From NCBI GenBank assembly GCA_963754305.1, contig CAVWFR010000043.1:62001-126000 (forward strand): DNA of 64,000 nt. The letters are read 5' to 3'. Numbering within the stretch: position 1 is the first letter of the stretch; each line of letters opens with the position of its first letter. The notes beneath the pieces were generated by a model that ran no database searches, was not told where the DNA came from, and worked only from the letters and a program-made list of their open reading frames with translations. Shown here in pieces: positions 43,547 to 50,327 of this stretch. This DNA comes from DATEDA01 sp963754305. Its GTDB lineage: Bacteria > Pseudomonadota > Gammaproteobacteria > Burkholderiales > SG8-39. The translations under genes and the position numbers were made by a program.

Positions 43547-43562
43547 AGCAGCTTGCATGCCA
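43547..43562 (-). promoter_or_regulatory. Sigma54-type promoter for the hemerythrin gene
   Basis: Minus strand TGGCATG-CAAG-CTGCT has a full TGGCAT -24 box and GG-N10-GC spacing. Predicted start near 43536, 29 bases before the ATG. Confidence 0.65.
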
Positions 43563-43716
43563 CTGCGAATGGCTCGAGACGCAATCTGTCGCTGGGCGTC
43601 GATCGCGTTAGGAGACCGGCCAGCGCTCTGGCCGGCGCGAGCGTGGCGCGTGTCGAGCGAATAGGCGGTGGGAACCGCGACGACCGTTCGGCGCGGTGCA
43701 GAACTTACGTGCACCG

Positions 43717-43727
43717 ATAAGAATTAC
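43717..43727. promoter_or_regulatory. Candidate GTAANNNTTAC-type activator site, one mismatch
   Basis: Read on the minus strand it is GTAATTCTTAT, one base from the palindrome seen at 7974 and 48607. It lies about 160 bp upstream of the hemerythrin promoter. Between them, at 43616-43635, is an 8-bp perfect hairpin CCGGCCAG/CTGGCCGG. Confidence 0.35.
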
Positions 43728-43815
43728 CGGGACGCTTCGCTCATGCGCCGCCCGCGACCCGCCCGGCCTCGCAGCGGTTCCGAGCGGCACGGCGGCGAAA
43801 AGCCAGGCGAGCGAG

Positions 43816-45960
43816 TTACGCGGCGGCGGAGGTCGCAGCGGGCGCCGCCCCCGCTCGATAGGCGTTACCGAGCCACTTGCGTACCGCAAACGTCCCGAAC
43901 ACCAGCGCCGCGACGACGCCCGCGGTTACCCACCAGTTGATCTTCGCCGGATCTTCCAGCGCGGCCGCGAGCTGGTCGCCGAAGACGGTGGCCGCGAGCG
44001 CGCCGGGCAGCATCCCGAGCAGCGTGCCGAGCGCGTAGTGCCACAACTTGATCCGGATCGCGCCGGCCACCAGGCCCACGACCGCGAACGGCGCGAGCGG
44101 TACGAGCCGGATCGCAGTCATCGCCAGCAAACCTCGCTGCCGCAAGCCCGCGCTGAGACGATTCAGCTTTTTCCCGGCGAGCCGGCGCACCGCATCGCGG
44201 CGCAGCAGCCTGCCGGCGAGATAGGTGGCGAGCGCTGCCACGAGGATCCCGGTCATCGCGTAAGCGAACCCGAGCCAGGCACCGAACGCCACGATCGCCG
44301 CAAGCGTGATGAGCGGCCGCGGGAACATGATGATGCACGCCGGCGTGTACGCGGCGATGACGATCAGGGGCGCCCACCATCGTCCGCCGAACTCCCGCGC
44401 CCAGTCCGTCACGTTTCCGGAAGTGACGATCTCGCCGAGCGGCGTGAAACGCCAGGCGAGCGCCAGCCCGGTGATCAGGAGCGCGGCCAGTATGAGCGTT
44501 CCCCACGCCGGTCCGGTGCCGCCCGAGTCGCCGCCTGGCGCGAAGAAGCTCGACAGCCGATCGACCGAGACCGGGGCTTCGGGATCGCCGATGGCGGCGG
44601 CGGCGAGGGCTGCCTCCGGGACGTCAGCTTTGGCTTCCAACCGCTTCAATGTGCGGGTTTCGGAGGCGAGCGTTTTGATGGCGCCCTGGAGGGATCCTTG
44701 CTCCTCGAGCGCCCGCTTCACCGCGGCGGGCTCGACGCCGAGATGCTCGGCCATCAGCCGACTCAGGAAGCCGCGGATCGCGGCCGCCACGCGTTCCTCG
44801 CCACGGGCCTCGACCACGACGTCGCATTCGGTGTCCATTCCCATCGACCGATTGCACAGGTTCGCCGAACCGATCCGGAGCCACTCGTCGTCCACCAGCA
44901 TCACCTTGGAATGAACATCGATGCAAGTCCCCTCGGCCAACCCTGGCGTGTCCGGGTAGTAGGCATGGAAGCGTCGATGAGCGTCGGCGTCGTGCAGCTT
45001 GATCAGCAGCCGGTTCCGAAGCGCCGTCATGGTCACTTCCTCGAGCCAACCGTGGCTGAGCAGGCGCGACACGAGGACCATCTCGGGACCATCGGGCTCG
45101 GCCAGGCGCCCGGCCAGCGCATCGCCGATCTTTTCCGAAGTGAAATACTGGTTCTCCATGTAAATGTACTTCCGCGCCCGCGCGATCATGTCGAGATAGA
45201 GCTGCTCGACCTCGCGCGCGCCGGGGTCGCTTTCGGTCTTTGGCGCGGTGCGGGCGATGCCGACGTCGACATCGAGGACGGCGGGTTCGAGCGAATCGGG
45301 CCAGGGATCGCTTGCGGTTTCGACCGGCTGAATGTTCTTCCCGGTCGCCTGCGTCCAGCGCTTGCGCGCGATCGCCGCAAGCGCCTTCGCCGCATCGCCG
45401 TCCACCGCGATCATCGTGTCGTGGAACGGGGGATACGGTTTGTCCGCCGCGATGCGGCGAGGATCCTCCGGTTCATGCTCCGGCGTATCCCACCGCTTGC
45501 CCGTGATGTCCAATCCCCCGACGAATGCAAGCCGATCGTCGATCACGACGATCTTCTGATGATGGGATCCGAACAGCGGGTGGGTGTCGTCGTACCGGAA
45601 GTGGACGCGCCGATGCGGCCGCCATCCCAGCCCGTAGACGGGCGGAAGCTCGCGGTCGGTGGCGTACAGCATCGGAAAATCCCAGTCGAGGATGTGGATC
45701 CGCAAGCGCTTGCGGCGCCGGACGAGGTCGTTCAGGAAGTCTCCGAGCCGCCTCGTGCACCGGTGCCCCTCGTCGAAGCAGAGCGAGGTCTGGCTGTCGA
45801 AATCCCACGCGAGCATGATGATCGAACGTTCGGCGCGCTCGGCCGCCTCGACGAACGCGTCGAAGTAGGCTTCCCCGTCGACGAGGAAGGCGACCCGGTG
45901 CGCCCGCGCGACGGCGTAGCAGTTCTCCCCGATCGCGAAGATCGTTTTCGCGGCCCGCAC
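43816..45960 (-). CDS. Phospholipase D-type protein fused to a VTT (DedA-like) membrane domain
   Basis: The 714-aa protein has two PLD motifs (HHQKIVVIDDRLAFVGG near residue 133 and HSKVMLVDDEWLRIGSAN near 350) in a cytoplasmic half and, from about 470, a VTT/SNARE-associated membrane domain (PLIVIAAYTPACIIMFPRPL). It is likely to act on phospholipids, with cardiolipin-synthase-type or phospholipase activity. GTG at 45960 is the in-frame start. An ATG with good ribosome-binding site (GGGAGGGC) lies 31 bases upstream in another frame (MPKLDREAS), so one base may have been inserted near the start. It lies 73 bp downstream of a second synthase gene on the same strand. Confidence 0.85.
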   Translation of the reverse strand: MRAAKTIFAIGENCYAVARAHRVAFLVDGEAYFDAFVEAAERAERSIIMLAWDFDSQTSLCFDEGHRCTRRLGDFLNDLVRRRKRLRIHILDWDFPMLYATDRELPPVYGLGWRPHRRVHFRYDDTHPLFGSHHQKIVVIDDRLAFVGGLDITGKRWDTPEHEPEDPRRIAADKPYPPFHDTMIAVDGDAAKALAAIARKRWTQATGKNIQPVETASDPWPDSLEPAVLDVDVGIARTAPKTESDPGAREVEQLYLDMIARARKYIYMENQYFTSEKIGDALAGRLAEPDGPEMVLVSRLLSHGWLEEVTMTALRNRLLIKLHDADAHRRFHAYYPDTPGLAEGTCIDVHSKVMLVDDEWLRIGSANLCNRSMGMDTECDVVVEARGEERVAAAIRGFLSRLMAEHLGVEPAAVKRALEEQGSLQGAIKTLASETRTLKRLEAKADVPEAALAAAAIGDPEAPVSVDRLSSFFAPGGDSGGTGPAWGTLILAALLITGLALAWRFTPLGEIVTSGNVTDWAREFGGRWWAPLIVIAAYTPACIIMFPRPLITLAAIVAFGAWLGFAYAMTGILVAALATYLAGRLLRRDAVRRLAGKKLNRLSAGLRQRGLLAMTAIRLVPLAPFAVVGLVAGAIRIKLWHYALGTLLGMLPGALAATVFGDQLAAALEDPAKINWWVTAGVVAALVFGTFAVRKWLGNAYRAGAAPAATSAAA

Positions 45961-46033
45961 GTCGGCTTGCTTCCCGATCGAGTTTCGGCATCTGCCCTCC
46001 CTTTTTCGGCGATGGAAGCGGCGGCGGCAGCCC

Positions 46034-47314
46034 CTAGAGCTGCGAGCTCAAGATCGCCGACGCGTGCTCGACGAGCTTCTCGCGCCACGGCCGGTCTTCC
46101 CACTCTTTCAGGCTGATTCGCCGGGATCGCTTCAGATCCTCTTCGAACACCGCGGATTGGCGCTGCGCGAATACCGCGTCGTAGACGTTGAGGTTCGCCT
46201 CGTCGTTGACGCTGAACGAGCGGTTGTCGAAGTTGGTCGAGCCGACGGAAACCCACAAGTCGTCGACGATCATGACCTTGCAATGGAACATGGTCGGCTG
46301 GTATTCGTAGATCTCGGCGCCGGCGCGGAGCAGCTTTCCCCACTGAGCCCGTGACGCGCGGCGCACGACTTCGGTGTCGATATGCTCGCCCGGCAAGATC
46401 AACTGCACCTTCACTCCGCGTTGGAGCGCGTCGGCGAAGCTTGCTATCGCGACGTCGTCGGGAACGAAGTAGGACATCGACAGCCGGATCGATCTCGTCG
46501 CCGCGCCGATCGAGAGCAGATACATGAGCTGCATGCTCTCGGCGCCCCCGCCGGGCGAGCTGATGAACATCTGAGCCCGGTGGGTCCCGGCCGGCTTGAG
46601 GGGCGGGAAATAAGGCGTCCCGTGCAGCACTGCGCCGGTCGCCTTCGTCCAGTTGTCCAGGAACGCCGCCTGGAACTGGGCGACCGCGGGTCCTTCGATG
46701 CGGAAATGCGTGTCGCGCCAATGCTCGGGGCTCTGCGCGTTTCCCAGCCACTTGTCGGCGACCCCCACGCCGCCGGTGAAGCCCACCCTGCCATCGACCA
46801 CCAACAGCTTGCGATGGGTCCGGTTGTTGACGCGGCCGATCGTGTACCAACGCGGCTTGTTGTACCGGCGGAGTTCGACGCCCGCGTCGCGCATTTCCTT
46901 CAGATACGCTTCGTCGATCTTGCTGCTGCCGACCCAGTCGATCAGGACGTGCACCTTCACCCCGGCCTTGGCCCGGTCGGCAAACGCCGCCGCGAACGCC
47001 TCGCCGATCGAGCCCGACCAGTAGATGTAGGTCTCGAACGTAACCGTCTCCTTCGCGGAGCGGATCGCGTCGAGCATGGCAGGGAAGATCTCGTTCCCGT
47101 TGAGCAGCGCGTCAACCCGATTTCCGTCTACTAGCGACGGTCCGAGCATGACGCCCATGGTGCGCTGGAACTGCGGGTCGGCGACGGCGTACAAGTGTTG
47201 CAGCCGCCGGTCGATCTGCTTGTCGCCGAGGCCGAGATTCACTACCAGCACGACGACCGCCAGCGTAGCGGCGACCGTGCCGGCGATGGTCAGGGCGTAC
47301 TTCGGGAGCTTCAT
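46034..47314 (-). CDS. Cardiolipin synthase-like phospholipase D protein
   Basis: One N-terminal membrane segment (LTIAGTVAATLAVVVLVVNL) precedes two PLD domains: THRKLLVVDGRVGFTGG near 165 and FHCKVMIVDDLWVSVGSTNF near 345, both with the H-x-K-x4-D catalytic motif. The 426-aa size and layout fit the ClsB/YbhO branch, which makes cardiolipin from phosphatidylglycerol or related lipids at the inner membrane. It probably shares a transcript with the PLD-VTT gene downstream. Confidence 0.88.
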   Translation of the reverse strand: MKLPKYALTIAGTVAATLAVVVLVVNLGLGDKQIDRRLQHLYAVADPQFQRTMGVMLGPSLVDGNRVDALLNGNEIFPAMLDAIRSAKETVTFETYIYWSGSIGEAFAAAFADRAKAGVKVHVLIDWVGSSKIDEAYLKEMRDAGVELRRYNKPRWYTIGRVNNRTHRKLLVVDGRVGFTGGVGVADKWLGNAQSPEHWRDTHFRIEGPAVAQFQAAFLDNWTKATGAVLHGTPYFPPLKPAGTHRAQMFISSPGGGAESMQLMYLLSIGAATRSIRLSMSYFVPDDVAIASFADALQRGVKVQLILPGEHIDTEVVRRASRAQWGKLLRAGAEIYEYQPTMFHCKVMIVDDLWVSVGSTNFDNRSFSVNDEANLNVYDAVFAQRQSAVFEEDLKRSRRISLKEWEDRPWREKLVEHASAILSSQL

Positions 47315-47706
47315 TTCCCTTGCTGCTGCTCGAGCCGAAGCAACGGTTCGAGAACGATCGCGACGCGGGCTGGACGGCCGGACGGCCGGAACGCGCTGGC
47401 GGGAAGTGACGAGAGCGGCACGATTTGCGGCTGCGAACTCAAGGCAACCTTCTCCTGGTTGGAACGTCGCGCATCTCTACCCTCCGAGCATGTTGCGTGC
47501 CAATGCGCGGCGCGCCGCGAGGGGGCCATTGTGCTCCGTAGTCGCCGTGGAAATCGAGTCCTCGTCGCAGAAGAAACGTCGCCAGCGGTGTCTGGCCAGC
47601 TCGCTCGCGGATCATCGTGGGAACGACTTGCAGGTGTGGGTAACTTTTTCCCGAGTGGCGCGCGAGCGTTGCCGTTAAGCCATTGATTCTTCAACACCGC
47701 GAGGGC
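47315..47706. other. Gene-free stretch upstream of DUF1328
   Basis: No coding sequence is visible on either strand from 47315 to the promoter at 47707. Its right end carries the regulatory elements listed at 47640-47688: an imperfect palindrome GTAACTTTTTC (47640-47650) and an IHF-type site (47676-47688). The left part shows short Arg/Gly-rich readings only. Confidence 0.5.
47676..47688 (+). promoter_or_regulatory. IHF-type site upstream of DUF1328
   Basis: TAAGCCATTGATT matches YAANNNNTTGATW exactly, the reverse form of the IHF consensus. Its centre is 26 bp upstream of the -24 GG. The same type of site sits at the same distance before the FAD oxidoreductase promoter. Confidence 0.55.
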
Positions 47707-47722
47707 TGGTATGGGAGTTGCG
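47707..47722 (+). promoter_or_regulatory. Sigma54-type promoter for DUF1328 and two small genes
   Basis: TGGTATG-GGAG-TTGCG has GG-N10-GC spacing and a full TTGC. Predicted start near 47733, 88 bases before ATG 47821. The region carries upstream palindrome-like and IHF-type sites. Confidence 0.65.
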
Positions 47723-47820
47723 ATGGCGCAAGCAGTTGGGAGCGCTCGCCGAGGGTGCGGGGCTGGATGACCGCCGACACGGTGGGCGCCGGGCGAAGTG
47801 ATTCTCGATAGGAGCTGACC

Positions 47821-47988
47821 ATGTTCTCTTGGGCTGTCGTCTTTCTGATCGTGGCGCTGGTTGCAGCGGTGTTGGGGTTCAGCGGCATCGCCGGCACGGC
47901 GGTCAATATCGCGTGGATCCTGTTCGTCGTCGGTCTCATCCTGTTCGTGGTGTTCGCAGTGATGGGTCGTCGCGGACGGGGGATCTAG
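47821..47988 (+). CDS. DUF1328 small membrane protein, 55 aa
   Basis: Two membrane helices with the family pattern: WAVVFLIVALVAAVLGFSGI, AGTAVNIAWILFVVGLILFV, then a basic end (GRRGRGI). DUF1328 proteins are small inner-membrane proteins, often in stress-linked operons, with unknown action. ATG has AGGAG upstream. First gene of a likely three-gene transcript from the sigma54-type promoter at 47707. Confidence 0.85.
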   Translation: MFSWAVVFLIVALVAAVLGFSGIAGTAVNIAWILFVVGLILFVVFAVMGRRGRGI

Positions 47989-48017
47989 CGGGTCATGGCC
48001 GCGCCTGGGGGTGAATC

Positions 48018-48296
48018 GTGAAAGTGATCGAAGCGCGCGAGCTCGAAGGTCTCGTTCGCGAGACTTTCCCCCAGAAGCGGCTCTTCTCCGCTGAATCCGA
48101 CCTCGGTATCACGCCGGGGTCGCGACCCGCGACCGCCTTCGTGCATGGCGGGTGCGACCCGTTCCTGGATCGTCAGTTCGAGGAGTGGCTTGCCGGGTCG
48201 GCCGCGTTCGTGGCGCTTTACCCACTCTTGAACCGGCTCTGCCGAGCGGGCGCGCTGACGCCGGGCGATTACGCGGTCAGACGGCGATCGTTCTGA
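48018..48296 (+). CDS. Conserved hypothetical protein, 92 aa
   Basis: The 92-aa protein starts with GTG at 48018 and reads ARELEGLVRETFPQKRLFSA, ATAFVHGGCDPFLDRQFEEW, LYPLLNRLCRAGALTPGDYA. It is a compact soluble protein of a type I recognise from betaproteobacterial genomes, without assigned function. It lies 29 bp after DUF1328, in the same transcript. Confidence 0.7.
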   Translation: MKVIEARELEGLVRETFPQKRLFSAESDLGITPGSRPATAFVHGGCDPFLDRQFEEWLAGSAAFVALYPLLNRLCRAGALTPGDYAVRRRSF

Positions 48297-48339
48297 ACGC
48301 CGCGCCCGCGTTTTCCCAGCCGCATCGAGAGCACCGGAT

Positions 48340-48492
48340 ATGCCGACTGACACCAGCGACGCCCGCCCGTCGCACTCGCCTCGAGCCATCGTAGTGCTGG
48401 CCGATTTTTCCGGCCTCCTCGTGAAGGCTTGCATCGGCGGCCTGCTCGCGAGCATTGGAGCGAGCGCGATCATCTTCGCGCTGGCGCTGTAA
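48340..48492 (+). CDS. Small membrane peptide, 50 aa
   Basis: An ATG at 48340 opens a 50-codon frame ending in TAA at 48490-48492: a hydrophilic N-terminus and one membrane helix (LLVKACIGGLLASIGASAII). It follows the two preceding small genes by 43 bp and is plausibly part of their transcript. Coding status rests on composition and position alone; I do not recognise a family. Confidence 0.5.
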   Translation: MPTDTSDARPSHSPRAIVVLADFSGLLVKACIGGLLASIGASAIIFALAL

Positions 48493-48606
48493 CCCCTACC
48501 TGGTTCAAAAGGCCCGGCTGGTCCGGTCGACAGCGCCCGGGGTTACTCGAATTCGAGACTAAGCCGGGTAGTCGGCCTTAGCTGCGCAATGATTCTGCAA
48601 CCGCGA

Positions 48607-48617
48607 GTAACTCTTAC
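48607..48617. promoter_or_regulatory. Candidate activator palindrome upstream of the FAD oxidoreductase
   Basis: GTAACTCTTAC (GTAANNNTTAC) has its centre 64 bp upstream of the -24 GG at 48676. A further half-site GGTAAC lies at 48631-48636. Compare 7974-7984 (63 bp) and the imperfect copy at 47640 (63 bp). Confidence 0.5.
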
Positions 48618-48643
48618 CGGCGTCAAGTGCAGGTAACCCGCGC

Positions 48644-48656
48644 TAAAGCGTTGATT
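48644..48656 (+). promoter_or_regulatory. IHF-type site upstream of the FAD oxidoreductase
   Basis: TAAAGCGTTGATT matches YAANNNNTTGATW exactly. Its centre is 26 bp upstream of the -24 GG, the same distance as the site at 47676. Confidence 0.55.
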
Positions 48657-48674
48657 GTGTTGACGGGCTGAGAT

Positions 48675-48690
48675 TGGTACGCCCATTGCG
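48675..48690 (+). promoter_or_regulatory. Sigma54-type promoter for the FAD oxidoreductase
   Basis: TGGTACG-CCCA-TTGCG, GG-N10-GC spacing, differing from the consensus -24 box TGGCACG at one base. Predicted start near 48701. This places the promoter over any longer reading of the gene and supports GTG 48749 as the start. Confidence 0.65.
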
Positions 48691-48748
48691 AGGCAAGCCT
48701 TCTTCACCCCGGCTCACCGCATCGCATTCACCCAGTGCGTCTCACCCA

Positions 48749-50056
48749 GTGGACCTTAGATCCGGTCACCCCTTCTGGCTCGTCAGAAACGGCATCCTCC
48801 AGGATTACCCGGCGCTGACGCGAAACGTGCGCTGCGACGTGGTCGTGATCGGCGGCGGCGTGACGGGTGCGCTCGTGGCCTTTCAGCTGGTCTCAAGCGG
48901 TCTGGACGTCGTGGTTCTCGACCGGCGCGACATCGGTTGGGGCAGCACCGCGGCGACGACGGCGCTGCTCCAGTACGAGATCGATACGCCGCTGTACCGT
49001 CTGGCGGAGATGGTGGGCGAGGATCACGCCGCGCGCGCCTACCTGGCGTGCCGGGACTCGATCGCGAAGCTCGAACGCCTGGTGCGCGGGCTCGGCGACG
49101 ACTGCGGCTTCGAGCGCAAGAAGAGCCTTTATTACGCGACCCGGCGGGCAGACGTGCCGGCCCTGCGACGCGAGTTCCGGATCAGGCGCAAGCACGGCAT
49201 CCGGTTGGAGTGGTTGAACGCGCGCGATGTGGCGCTTCGGTTCCCGTTCGAGAAGCCCGGCGCGCTCCTCTCTTTCGACGCGGCGCAGGTGGACGCGTTC
49301 CAGCTGACCCATGCCTTAATGCGCAAGGCAGCCGCCAAGGGCTTACGCGTCTTCGATCGGACCGCGGTCGCGGCGATCACAGTAGGAAAGACCGCGCTCT
49401 TGACCACCGACCGGGGAGCGACCGTGAGGGCGAAATACATCGTCTTCGCCTCGGGCTACGAGTCTCAGGTGTTTCTCAAGAAGAAAGTCGCGCGGCTGAT
49501 CAGCACCTACGCGCTGGTGAGTGAGCCCCTCCCGGCGCTCCCTCGCACGCTGCGAGACCATTTGATCTGGGAAACGGCGCGGCCCTATCTCTATCTCCGT
49601 ACCGACGGCGAGCGGGTCATTGTCGGCGGGGAGGACGAGGATTTTCGCGATCCGGAGCGACGCGACAGCCTGATAAGCAGCAAGGCGAAGCGTCTGCAGC
49701 GGAAGTTTCGCCGCCTGTTTCCGGACCAGCCACTGCAGGTCGCGTATGCGTGGGCCGGCACGTTCGGCGAGACAGCGGACGGACTCGCCTACATCGGCGC
49801 GAACCCCGAATGGCCGTGCGCGTTCTTCGCGCTCGGGTATGGCGGCAACGGGATCACCTACAGCACGTTGGCGGCGGAGATCATCCGGGACGCGATCCTG
49901 GGGCGGCGGAATGAGCATGCCGATCTGTTCGGCTTCAATCGTGAACTCCGGCCGCGCTCGTCCCGCTTGAGGCCGCGAGCAGGGGGCGGGGTGGGACGCA
50001 CGCGCGGAAAAACGATCGAGGTCGGTGCCTCAACGCAAGCACCGGCTCGCGCCTGA
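48749..50056 (+). CDS. FAD-dependent oxidoreductase of the DAO family
   Basis: From a GTG at 48749 (VDLRSGHPFWLVRNG) the 435-aa protein has a dinucleotide fold at the start (CDVVVIGGGVTGALVAFQL), GSTAATTALLQYEIDTPLYR, a middle substrate domain, and FALGYGGNGITYSTLAAEII at the end. It matches D-amino-acid-oxidase-like oxidoreductases (gamma-glutamylputrescine oxidase and others); the substrate is unknown. An in-frame TTG at 48674 lies in the sigma54-type promoter and is rejected. The C-terminal 40 residues are Arg/Gly-rich and non-conserved. It stands before catalase, fitting peroxide formation and removal. Confidence 0.85.
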   Translation: MDLRSGHPFWLVRNGILQDYPALTRNVRCDVVVIGGGVTGALVAFQLVSSGLDVVVLDRRDIGWGSTAATTALLQYEIDTPLYRLAEMVGEDHAARAYLACRDSIAKLERLVRGLGDDCGFERKKSLYYATRRADVPALRREFRIRRKHGIRLEWLNARDVALRFPFEKPGALLSFDAAQVDAFQLTHALMRKAAAKGLRVFDRTAVAAITVGKTALLTTDRGATVRAKYIVFASGYESQVFLKKKVARLISTYALVSEPLPALPRTLRDHLIWETARPYLYLRTDGERVIVGGEDEDFRDPERRDSLISSKAKRLQRKFRRLFPDQPLQVAYAWAGTFGETADGLAYIGANPEWPCAFFALGYGGNGITYSTLAAEIIRDAILGRRNEHADLFGFNRELRPRSSRLRPRAGGGVGRTRGKTIEVGASTQAPARA

Positions 50057-50273
50057 ACTGGAAGCGCCGGCTGCCCCGCCGCTTGCTGCGCGCGACCACC
50101 ATTCTTCCCGACGATCTCCGCGCGATTGCACGCTTTACACGTACCCGCGGCTCGTGATCGGGTCGATGCCGCCCCGCCGCCGCGAGGCGATCCGACGGTA
50201 AGCCCGGGCGGTGTCAGCGGTTTCCGCCGGCGGGCGGCCGCGCTTCGCGCGATGTCCGCCTTGTCTGGCAGTG

Positions 50274-50289
50274 CGGCATCGCGATTGCT
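50274..50289 (+). promoter_or_regulatory. Sigma54-type promoter for the catalase gene
   Basis: CGGCATC-GCGA-TTGCT, GG-N10-GC spacing, full TTGC. Predicted start near 50300, 28 bases before ATG 50328, which has AGGAACG upstream. A half-site GTAAGCC occurs about 70 bp upstream. Confidence 0.55.
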
Positions 50290-50327
50290 GACATGCTCGT
50301 CTCGCCTCGCAATTGACAGGAACGCCC

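Noticed and set aside
43696..46116. Plus-strand frame of 806 codons opposite the PLD genes
   Set aside because: Antisense of two well-supported PLD genes, with composition typical of high-G+C antisense frames (Arg, His, Gln, Val) and no family signature.
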